DNA of 64,000 bases from Candidatus Poseidoniaceae archaeon (GTDB lineage: Archaea; Thermoplasmatota; Poseidoniia; Poseidoniales; Poseidoniaceae). Where the stretch lies: the NCBI GenBank assembly GCA_030747695.1, contig JASLKG010000001.1:1-64000 (forward strand), written 5' to 3'. A program made the translations under genes and the position numbers. Each line of letters opens with the position of its first letter. The stretch's first letter is position 1. Of the stretch, positions 7,822 to 15,956 are shown piece by piece. The notes beneath the pieces were generated by a model. That model had not been told where the DNA came from. It did not search any database and saw nothing but the letters and a program-made list of their open reading frames with translations.

Positions 7822-10800
7822 CTATTCAGATTTAACGAAATCAATTTTGATATTGCCACCTATGACATTTACCAATGGCTTGAAACCTATATGTGGCGTA
7901 TTTTGCAATTGATATTGTATGACTTGCAGTATTTCTGGATTAAGAATTATTTCGAATGGAACCGTTTCAGGTACAACTTGCTCTTTTTCCGTTTCAAAGC
8001 TTTCTTCTGAAACGATGCCCTCTTCTATCTCCTCAAGGAACTCCTGCAAATCTTCCTCTTCCTCTTCAGGGTCTGCTGTCTGAGCTTCAGGCAACTCAAC
8101 AGTCTCTTTTGCTTCTTTAGGCTCTACAGGCCTCTCTTTATCACTCATTTCTTTGAGCGCTTCAGTATAACTTTCCTCGAACAATTGATTTTCTTCACCC
8201 ATTCGAGCAATATATGCAAAACCGAATCCTAAAGCAACAACGCCCATTCCCATCCAGGTCACGTATGTGTAGATGTCATCAAGTGTGGTTGAAAGCATGA
8301 ATAGTGAGAAAAGAGAACCAAATGAACCCAGCCCACGTCTCCATGGAGTCTCTGTTTCGTCTCTGAAGCCTTGTATCGCAATTCCAGACAGATAGATTGC
8401 CCATACAATCCAAAGCATTGAATCAAGTTCGAATTCCGCGAATAGTGAAGAGATTCCACCTAAGAAATAACAAATTGCTAATTGCCCAACACGATCAATC
8501 CACCCGTAATATTCAATTTCATCTTCCCATGCGAAATACTTCCATTTCCATGCAATTTCTGGTTTGGCAGAAATTATGGTCATTAGAATTCCACTAATTG
8601 TAAGAATTAATCCCACGGTATTGGTAGAGGCACTATCGCTCAAGTCTAATTCAATAGTTAGATTCCAGAATGCCATAGAAAGTAGTAGTGGTAATACGAG
8701 AGCCATGTATTTTTGTCCACGTGTAAATACATCCCATGAAATCCAAATTGCACCAATTACAGTACCTAATCCTTTGAGTGCGTTGAAAGAGAGTGTCAAT
8801 CCAACAACTGAACATGCATACAATATTTTTTCTAATTCTTTTCTACCTTCAACAGTACCAGTTGCAAAGCTACTTACAAATTTACTGAGTTGCCGAGGGG
8901 TATTTTCCATAACTGTTGCCTCATCTGCCCATTTGTACATAGTTCCCCGTGAGCACATGTAGTACATTCCAAGTGACAATAATGAACTTCCAAGCAACGA
9001 GTATGAAACTAATTCCCACCCAACATAATTGAAATTGGAGTCTGCTTCGAAACCAATCATAAATGACAATAAGAAAGTAAATGGCATTATTGTCATAATT
9101 GAAATTCTTCCAACTAGCCATGCACAGAAAGCAACTAGTAAAGATAATGCAAGAAGCACCCAACTAGCTTCTGGAAGCACACCCACGACTCCAATGAATA
9201 GCCATATTGCTGGTATGATAAGAGGAGTTTCTTTGACATCCACATTTCCATTTCTTCTATCTTGTACTGCTTTTACAATTAGGATTAGAGCTGAAATTGA
9301 AATAATGATACAAGCAAATCTAGTCATTCCGAGTATTGTAGTTTCCATCGGATCATATGATGTAAAATCTATACTTTCTAGAATATATTTCATTAGTGTT
9401 CCATCAGTAGTTAACCTGTATCCTTGAAGAATTAACATGGCAGGTGCAAAACATAACACAAAATTTTGTCTATGCATAAGAGATCTACTAAATGCTAGAT
9501 AATACATTCCAAGGAATAAGATACCTCCACTTGAATCTAAAAATCCAATTGCAAGTAATCCCAAAAGAGTTGCAACATCCGCACTAGGATTAATCTTGTT
9601 TTCATTCAATCCACGTTTAGTTAGTATCATTGAAACTGCAAGAGGTCCAGATAATAACATCAAGTCAAACACAATATGCGAGAGATTATTTCCGAGTGAT
9701 GGATCAAGATTCATAATTAATCTAAATGAAACAGGAAGAGCAACAACGAACATTGTCCATGTTGCAATCATTCTACCTTCAGATGAAGCTTCATTGTCAT
9801 CTAGAACCTCTTTTACAATAAGGCCTAATGGGATGACCATCAGTATTACCCACCAAATTTGGGTTGTAATAATACTAGATTCCATCCAAAATAATGCTAT
9901 TGAAAACAGCATCATCGGTCCAATGAGACTTGCCCTACCCAAAGGGCCCCACTGCTTAATGACAGTATCTAAGCTATCAGAAACATCATCAATAACTTTC
10001 CATGAGCCAGTCTCCGAATCAAATACGGGCATCATTTTCTTTCTAGAATCATTTGCATTCATTAATAGAGTCCCAATGTCTAATTCAAAATCTTTGAATT
10101 TGTAAAACACTCCATAGATCAACATTCCAACAAATGCTAATGTAATGTTAAATCCATGTAAAGCATCTTCCATTCCTTCAGATAGTGGTACTTCAAGTCT
10201 ACCAGCGAAAGAGAGAAGAATTGTAATGCCTATTGATGCAACAACTGTACTAGATGCCGTGAATGCCTTTTCATCAGAATCAGACTCTTGTGCATTTTTC
10301 ATCATTAGGAATGATGAAATCAAAGCATATGCCACAATAGCCCACGGTACAAAGGGGTCATTTCCGTAAAGGACAGGTTCTGATAATACTAATATTCCTA
10401 GGCCCCAGAAATGAGCCCAGTCTGAAAGTTGACCCTTTGTTCTACCCATCTCTCCACATATTAGAACGGTTAGAAGAATTATTGAACTAAATATTTCAGG
10501 ATTAAATCCATCTTCCATCAGATAAGTTTGTAGGAAATATGAAAGACAAACAGCAAGCATTGATGAATTGGCAACCCATGTCCTAGTTACCTTTGAAAAG
10601 ATTAGCAGATAAGGCAGCATAATCAGCGTCATTACCCAAGGTAAGATTCCAGCAGGCTGTTCAATTATCCACAACGATCCAGCTAACCCTATCGGCATGT
10701 AGGGTATTCTTCGTTTCAATGTAGCAGGGAAGTATGCGAATAACATTGCAAACCAAAGAGCATTCTGTAGAGTGAAATAAGGTTGAATATTTTCAGGGAG

Positions 10801-11826
10801 ACTATATTGTCTTAAAGGCCCTAGAATTAATTCCCAATCAAACGAATCATTTTCAATTCCAGCAATTATCATTACTAGAATTACTTCACCAATTAACAAA
10901 GCACTAGTCCATTGTATAATGCCTTGTTTGAGGCGACTATCTGCTGCCATCCAACCTTGAATCCCAATGATGAACACTAAGAGTGATATCGCACCTCCGT
11001 CACTCGTTGCATTGTTCAATTCATAGAAGAGCGGAATTAGGCCACTTGTAACAGCAACTACTGAGAAGACAATGCTACTATTAGCTTCTACTGAAAGCCA
11101 CATTGAAAGTCCAACAAGTGCAATGAGAGAGATTCCTAACTCCCATGAAACAATATTTTCAGACCAATCCATCCAAGGACCCATTCCAATCAAGGCAACG
11201 ATTAATGGAGTAAATGTGACCATTGACCATCCAAATGTAGTAGTTCCTGTAAGTCTCTTGAGGTACATTCTCTCAGCAAAAACAAGTAAAACGAGTGCAC
11301 CCATCTGGAAGTAAATTGCTTCAGCAGCAGGTTCCCACCCGGTGTCGGCCCATGTTTCATTACCATCAATGAATAAATCAACGCCTAAATTCGCGGCCAG
11401 GCCTATCAGATATCTTGCTGCATAAAGGACTCCCAAACCTGCGAAAAAGAATGAAACTCCAATCATGTAATCATGCACGTTTTGAATTTCATTCCCGCCT
11501 CGTTTTATCTGGAATTCAATCATAGTTAATGCAAGAACAGCGCTTACAATTCCTCCAATTGCTAAGAATAAGAAATCACTACTAGTAGTATCGCCTGTGA
11601 ATGCTATAGCAAAAATGCCACTCCATATTGCAACCATTGCAATTCCAAAAAGAATCAATTGTGCAAACTTTTGTACTACTGAATTGCCAACATTTTGATC
11701 TTTTGCACCAGGCCTCACTACTTGAACAGATCTCGTAGGAATTGATCCAGAGAGAAGTGAACCTGTAGTTGTTGCTTGTGCTCCAGATGGGGTTGAACGT
11801 CCTGGTCTCGATGGTAAAGTAGACAT
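7822..11826 (-). CDS. giant polytopic membrane protein of unknown function
   Basis: I do not recognise this 1334-residue protein. A polar N-terminus rich in Pro, Ser, Thr and Gly (about 60 residues) is followed by a very long series of hydrophobic segments; by eye well over 25 could span the membrane. A polar loop near the middle (about residues 595-630) contains DSETGSWKVIDDVSDS. The last ~120 residues are soluble and highly acidic (EEEEEDLQEFLEEIEEG) and end in a basic-hydrophobic stretch, GGNIKIDFVKSE. There are no transporter or enzyme signatures. Start is ATG giving MSTLPSRPGR; a TTG 27 bases upstream is in frame. It is one intact frame despite its length, and lies between oligoribonuclease and a subtilisin gene on the same strand. 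Confidence 0.85.
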   Translation of the reverse strand: MSTLPSRPGRSTPSGAQATTTGSLLSGSIPTRSVQVVRPGAKDQNVGNSVVQKFAQLILFGIAMVAIWSGIFAIAFTGDTTSSDFLFLAIGGIVSAVLALTMIEFQIKRGGNEIQNVHDYMIGVSFFFAGLGVLYAARYLIGLAANLGVDLFIDGNETWADTGWEPAAEAIYFQMGALVLLVFAERMYLKRLTGTTTFGWSMVTFTPLIVALIGMGPWMDWSENIVSWELGISLIALVGLSMWLSVEANSSIVFSVVAVTSGLIPLFYELNNATSDGGAISLLVFIIGIQGWMAADSRLKQGIIQWTSALLIGEVILVMIIAGIENDSFDWELILGPLRQYSLPENIQPYFTLQNALWFAMLFAYFPATLKRRIPYMPIGLAGSLWIIEQPAGILPWVMTLIMLPYLLIFSKVTRTWVANSSMLAVCLSYFLQTYLMEDGFNPEIFSSIILLTVLICGEMGRTKGQLSDWAHFWGLGILVLSEPVLYGNDPFVPWAIVAYALISSFLMMKNAQESDSDEKAFTASSTVVASIGITILLSFAGRLEVPLSEGMEDALHGFNITLAFVGMLIYGVFYKFKDFELDIGTLLMNANDSRKKMMPVFDSETGSWKVIDDVSDSLDTVIKQWGPLGRASLIGPMMLFSIALFWMESSIITTQIWWVILMVIPLGLIVKEVLDDNEASSEGRMIATWTMFVVALPVSFRLIMNLDPSLGNNLSHIVFDLMLLSGPLAVSMILTKRGLNENKINPSADVATLLGLLAIGFLDSSGGILFLGMYYLAFSRSLMHRQNFVLCFAPAMLILQGYRLTTDGTLMKYILESIDFTSYDPMETTILGMTRFACIIISISALILIVKAVQDRRNGNVDVKETPLIIPAIWLFIGVVGVLPEASWVLLALSLLVAFCAWLVGRISIMTIMPFTFLLSFMIGFEADSNFNYVGWELVSYSLLGSSLLSLGMYYMCSRGTMYKWADEATVMENTPRQLSKFVSSFATGTVEGRKELEKILYACSVVGLTLSFNALKGLGTVIGAIWISWDVFTRGQKYMALVLPLLLSMAFWNLTIELDLSDSASTNTVGLILTISGILMTIISAKPEIAWKWKYFAWEDEIEYYGWIDRVGQLAICYFLGGISSLFAEFELDSMLWIVWAIYLSGIAIQGFRDETETPWRRGLGSFGSLFSLFMLSTTLDDIYTYVTWMGMGVVALGFGFAYIARMGEENQLFEESYTEALKEMSDKERPVEPKEAKETVELPEAQTADPEEEEEDLQEFLEEIEEGIVSEESFETEKEQVVPETVPFEIILNPEILQVIQYQLQNTPHIGFKPLVNVIGGNIKIDFVKSE

Positions 11827-11894
11827 CTTTCTCAATTTGAACAAGAAAACCAATCTATTGAACCTTGACCCGGCAATAATACTCTTGATTTACA

Positions 11895-13829
11895 TTAATC
11901 AACAATTTCGGCTTCAACAATTTCGGCAATATCTTTGTCATGTTCATATGCCATAGATTCTTCTTCACCCTTCAATATAGATGCCAAGATTACTACGGTT
12001 AGTAGTATTGCGATTGTAACCGCACTATAGAGTACCATTTGACTAGAACTACTAGAATCATCTATTACATTTTGAGAATTCTCTTCTAACAATATGTCAA
12101 ATGTAATCAGTGGACTCGAACTTGTACCTTGTAGTGCTCTCATCGATAGGGTGTGATTTCCATACAAATTTACATCTGGCAAATGTTCTAACTCGTGTTT
12201 TATTTCATTATAAGAGAGTGAAACTTGGGAAGTATGTTCATAGCTATGTATGTTTGACCATCCATCTCTGAGATCATTACTCATCCATTGGATTGTGTCG
12301 ATATGTCCTCCTCCCGTAATGTCAAGAACAACGTGATCACCAGGTCCCAACTGTATGTTTCCATTCTGATTTGCTTGAGTTGAGATATTTAGTGTAATAT
12401 TTTTGTTGAAAGCCCAATCTTCGTATTCTGCCGCCTCAATAACGGCTTCAAGTGCGTTTGTATGGCCATGCCCATAGACATTGTTTTGACGATTTTTTGG
12501 AATCAAATCTTCCGTACATGGTTCATTTTTCCCCATGTAGTGGCATTGACGATAAGTTGCAGTCTCTTGCATGATATTTCTAATGTCGAAAGGAGAAAGG
12601 TCAGGATTTGCTTGGAGCATTAATGCACCCACGCCTGCAGCGCCAGGAGTTGCCATACTAGTCCCACTCATTCCAACATATTGGTCTCCACTATTTGCTT
12701 CGACTGAAATTATACTGCTTCCCATGTATGCAATATTTGGTTTGATTCTACCTTCTTCTGTAGGCCCTTGGCTCGAGTAAATTGCGATTCCAGTATCTTT
12801 GTCAAGTGCTCCAACAGTAATCACATCTTCGGCAGATCCCGGAGTTCCAATTTGACCACTTACTCCGTTATTTCCAGCTGCAATGAATAGAGCAATTCCG
12901 GAACGAGTCATTTCATTTGCCATACGGTTTACACTATCTTCTTCAGAAGAAGTCCATTCAATTGCACCTGGACCTCCAAGACTCATTGAAGCAGCCCTAG
13001 TGTTGTATGAATGCATTGTGTCAATTGTCCATTGCATTCCTGCCATTACTCCTCCGAAGCTTCCTGATCCGCCTCCATCGAGGACTTTTACTCCTACTAG
13101 ATGTGCTTGAGGGGCCATTCCAACGTGTTCATAAGTAGGGGCGCCAGTTCCTGCAGTAGTTCCTCCACAATGAGAGCCATGCCCATGGTCATCATATGGG
13201 AAATCAGTTCCATTTGTATTTCCTGCATTGTTTACAGCATCATAGAATGCTAATATCTTTGGGTCATTTGTCAGTGGATCATCATCTTGATCATCTATAC
13301 TGGAATGGTTTCCATCCAAACCAGTATCAATAATTGCTACAGTAGTTCCACTGCCATCATACCCTGTTTCCTCAAATGCGAAATCAACACCATGTCCTGC
13401 TCTAGCATCGCCATTAGCTATCGTCAGAATTCCATCTAACTCAAGCATAACTACTCCCGGCGCTTCTTTGAGATTATTCAATTCATTAACAGGAACTCTT
13501 CCTGCTAAAGCATCAATACTTGGTAATTCAAATTGATGAATATATCCATAATCAATTTCAAGCGATTCAATTTCTTCTAAGCCAGGAGTGTATGAATAAT
13601 CAATTATTAGTGGAAGTGTATTATCATCATCTAGGAAAATTGGATTTTGCATATGCTTTTCAATCATATCGCCAATTTTGTTTTGATTCCTATCTAATGT
13701 CGTGTCGTTCCACCAATTGTCGTCAGAATTAGAGTTAATGGGCTGCTCCAAAGGCACTGCTGCAACCATCAATGGCAATAAAAATAATGTCAGACAAAGT
13801 ATTGCTAAGATTCTCTTTAACTCTCTCAT
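11895..13829 (-). CDS. secreted, membrane-anchored subtilisin-like protease (S8)
   Basis: 644-residue serine protease. An N-terminal signal peptide (MRELKRILAILCLTLFLLPL...) is followed by an I9-like propeptide region (about 60-140) and a subtilase domain (about 145-470). The catalytic triad is visible: Asp168 in VAIIDTG, His217 in DDHGHGSHCGGT and Ser in GMSGTSMATPGAAG; the oxyanion Asn lies in AAGNNG. A beta-rich region follows, then a single C-terminal membrane segment (about 610-632) and a short acidic cytoplasmic tail. The domain therefore acts outside the cell, tethered to the membrane, probably digesting environmental protein. Start chosen at the ATG that begins the signal peptide. Confidence 0.93.
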   Translation of the reverse strand: MRELKRILAILCLTLFLLPLMVAAVPLEQPINSNSDDNWWNDTTLDRNQNKIGDMIEKHMQNPIFLDDDNTLPLIIDYSYTPGLEEIESLEIDYGYIHQFELPSIDALAGRVPVNELNNLKEAPGVVMLELDGILTIANGDARAGHGVDFAFEETGYDGSGTTVAIIDTGLDGNHSSIDDQDDDPLTNDPKILAFYDAVNNAGNTNGTDFPYDDHGHGSHCGGTTAGTGAPTYEHVGMAPQAHLVGVKVLDGGGSGSFGGVMAGMQWTIDTMHSYNTRAASMSLGGPGAIEWTSSEEDSVNRMANEMTRSGIALFIAAGNNGVSGQIGTPGSAEDVITVGALDKDTGIAIYSSQGPTEEGRIKPNIAYMGSSIISVEANSGDQYVGMSGTSMATPGAAGVGALMLQANPDLSPFDIRNIMQETATYRQCHYMGKNEPCTEDLIPKNRQNNVYGHGHTNALEAVIEAAEYEDWAFNKNITLNISTQANQNGNIQLGPGDHVVLDITGGGHIDTIQWMSNDLRDGWSNIHSYEHTSQVSLSYNEIKHELEHLPDVNLYGNHTLSMRALQGTSSSPLITFDILLEENSQNVIDDSSSSSQMVLYSAVTIAILLTVVILASILKGEEESMAYEHDKDIAEIVEAEIVD

Positions 13830-13931
13830 CTTACTCACGCGCTCCGCGCGACCGAGCAATCCACCTTCAATCCTCCCATAACCCGTTTTGCAGGCATAGA
13901 AATCAAATCCCAGTTCAAACTGAGTGGTATT

Positions 13932-15305
13932 ATGGGAGTTATCCGATGGTTAGGTAAACGTCTGATGACAACCCTTTTTCGCGAATTGCACGTAATTGAC
14001 AGAGATAACATTCCAGACGACAGGGGCGCAGTACTAGTCTCTTGGCATCCTTGTGCCATGTATGACCAAATATTGACTCAAACAAGTTTGAATCTCGATT
14101 TGATCGATTTTGATGGTTTGATCGATAGTGAAGAAGAATTGGAATCAATAGCGAAAGCAGTTGCTAATGGAGGCAAAGTTATGGTATTCCCAGAGGGAGA
14201 AACTCACGATTCTCCTCAGTCAGTAGAAGTTAGAGATTGTGCTTCAAAGATATTGTTAAGATCCCGAGAAATCGCTGACTTAGAACCAGTTCTTGTTCCA
14301 ATAGGCATCCACTATAGTGAGAGATATAGATTCAGGGAGCGTGTTGCAATTACAGTAGAAAGACCAGCAATTGTTCCTGATGAAATTGAAGTAGAGGACT
14401 TGAGTGAACTGATTAGTAAGGAGATTTCTCGCGCTTCACAATCACGTAGTACGTGGCAAGAACGTAGATTAATTTGGAATGTACGTTCAATCGTACATGC
14501 GGAGAGGGTTCGTAGAAATCCAGATTTAGAATTACGTACTACTTTTGACGTAGGGGTACTTCAGGCCCGAAGAGTTAGGGCTGCTTGGGAATGGCTCTCC
14601 CAAAATGATTCTGAAAAGTGTTTACAATTAGAAGAAGAAACAAAATCACACCTGAAGAAGTTGAAAGATATTGGATTAAAACCTCGGCATTTAGATGCTA
14701 GACCAAATATGATTGGTATGAAGGGACTATTGAAGTCTGTTTGGTGGACATTATTTGCATGGTCTTTCATGTTAGGATTTGTAACATGGAGCGCAATTAT
14801 TGGTTCAATCCCACCTTATCTAGTGGTAAAATCAACTGACAAATTTTTTGCAGAGAAATTGAGCGTTTCTGAAATAGGCCAGAAAAAATACCATATTGCA
14901 TTGATAATCTATCCGATTTGGTGGCTAATTTCAGCATTGGGATTTACATGGGTATTGATCGGTGATGCAAGTCCATTGCATGTATTTGAAAAATATAGTT
15001 TAACACTTGCATTTTTGTTTTCATTGCCTTCCTATGTTGTGTTTCCATTAATGCTATGGTGGATGCCAACAGCTGGTAAATTACAAATAAAATTGTACAC
15101 AAGGGGCACAATTGCTTGGCGTAGACTGAAGTTGTGGGTGATTTGGAGAAATCCTAAATTTGATTGGGACCGATTAATTTCCACCCAAAATAAAATTGCT
15201 GAAAAACTAACCAATATTGGTAACTCTCTTATCTTGCCAGGGGATGCAGATTGGGTAGATCCTGATTTGGGATTAGAGGATTGGACTCGTGTTTTTGAAA
15301 GGTAA
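13932..15305 (+). CDS. PlsC-like phospholipid/glycerol acyltransferase with membrane C-terminus
   Basis: 457-residue protein with an N-terminal acyltransferase domain (about 15-200). The His-Asp pair lies in SWHPCAMYDQI (His39, Asp45), and the glycerophosphate-binding motif is VMVFPEGETHDS. The family norm is HX4D; here the spacing reads HX5D. Residues about 200-260 look helical. Three or so hydrophobic segments follow (about 270-390), then a cytoplasmic tail. The family esterifies acyl groups onto glycerol phosphates at the membrane, which is unexpected in an archaeon with ether lipids. Start is the ATG giving MGVIRWLGKR. It is divergent from the subtilisin gene. Confidence 0.75.
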   Translation: MGVIRWLGKRLMTTLFRELHVIDRDNIPDDRGAVLVSWHPCAMYDQILTQTSLNLDLIDFDGLIDSEEELESIAKAVANGGKVMVFPEGETHDSPQSVEVRDCASKILLRSREIADLEPVLVPIGIHYSERYRFRERVAITVERPAIVPDEIEVEDLSELISKEISRASQSRSTWQERRLIWNVRSIVHAERVRRNPDLELRTTFDVGVLQARRVRAAWEWLSQNDSEKCLQLEEETKSHLKKLKDIGLKPRHLDARPNMIGMKGLLKSVWWTLFAWSFMLGFVTWSAIIGSIPPYLVVKSTDKFFAEKLSVSEIGQKKYHIALIIYPIWWLISALGFTWVLIGDASPLHVFEKYSLTLAFLFSLPSYVVFPLMLWWMPTAGKLQIKLYTRGTIAWRRLKLWVIWRNPKFDWDRLISTQNKIAEKLTNIGNSLILPGDADWVDPDLGLEDWTRVFER

Positions 15306-15322
15306 TTGGTTTAGGCCAATTA
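15303..15322 (+). repeat. hyphenated palindrome after acyltransferase stop
   Basis: TAATTGG and CCAATTA form perfect 7-base arms around a 6-base spacer, beginning in the acyltransferase stop codon and lying about 45 bases before the iron-sulfur subunit start. It could be an operator or a weak terminator stem; there is no T-run after it. Confidence 0.4.
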
Positions 15323-15345
15323 TCAAGAGGGGATTCGGTCTCGGT

Positions 15346-15360
15346 TGCACCGTAGGTGCA
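15346..15360 (+). promoter_or_regulatory. palindrome next to molybdenum hydroxylase operon start
   Basis: TGCACC-GTA-GGTGCA gives perfect 6-base arms around a 3-base spacer, ending five bases before the ATG of the 2Fe-2S subunit. Its position fits an operator or a translation-blocking hairpin for the three-gene operon. This role is inferred from position only. Confidence 0.4.
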
Positions 15361-15365
15361 CCAGT

Positions 15366-15938
15366 ATGGTCGGAGAAGAACATGTTTCTATGCTTCCACA
15401 AGCGCCTACAAAGATCTGGAAAGCCGAAGTAAATGGGCGACAGAATGAAATTTTAGCACCTTCAAATGCAATCTTACTTGACGTCCTCAGAGACAAGGTA
15501 GGTACCCTTGGGGTGAAAAGAGGATGCGACATGGGGACATGTGGATGTTGTACAGTAATGATAGATGGAGTACCTCGTCTTTCTTGTTTAACAATGGCGT
15601 TTGAAGTTCAGGATTCGAAAATCACTACAGTTGAAGGCCTTTCAGAAGGAGCCCATTTAGCTCCAATCCAACAGTGTTTTGCAGAACATGGGGGATCTCA
15701 ATGTGGTTTTTGCACACCCGGATTCTTGATAGTGTCCCAGGCCCTTTTGAATGAAAACAAATCACCAACGGATCAAGAGGTTTCTTGTGCGATTGAAGGA
15801 AACCTTTGTCGATGTACAGGCTACCAACAAATCATCGAATCAATTCAAGCGGCTGCGGCGATAAACCGTGGCGATGTAGAGCCTGCAAAACCAGCGAGTG
15901 AAGCACATTCTAATCCACATCCAAGTGGGCCCAACTAG
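15366..15938 (+). CDS. molybdenum hydroxylase 2Fe-2S subunit (HcrC/CoxS-like)
   Basis: 190-residue small subunit carrying two [2Fe-2S] clusters that move electrons between the Mo site and FAD. The N-terminal ferredoxin-type cluster uses Cys54, Cys59, Cys62 and Cys74 (GCDMGTCGCC ... LSC). The C-terminal helical domain has the second set: Cys113 and Cys116 in CGFCTPG, Cys148 and Cys150 in CRCTGY. Usual family length is about 155-165; the extra residues are a short N-terminal leader and a 30-residue polar tail. Start is ATG at 15366; ATG at 15390 and TTG at 15345 are alternatives. First gene of the operon small-large-FAD subunit. Confidence 0.92.
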   Translation: MVGEEHVSMLPQAPTKIWKAEVNGRQNEILAPSNAILLDVLRDKVGTLGVKRGCDMGTCGCCTVMIDGVPRLSCLTMAFEVQDSKITTVEGLSEGAHLAPIQQCFAEHGGSQCGFCTPGFLIVSQALLNENKSPTDQEVSCAIEGNLCRCTGYQQIIESIQAAAAINRGDVEPAKPASEAHSNPHPSGPN

Positions 15939-15956
15939 TGAAGATAGGTGTGACAA

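Noticed and set aside
13846..13860. GC-rich inverted repeat near the subtilisin start
   Set aside because: The arms are only about four bases and lie in a GC-rich patch; too weak to call an operator or terminator.
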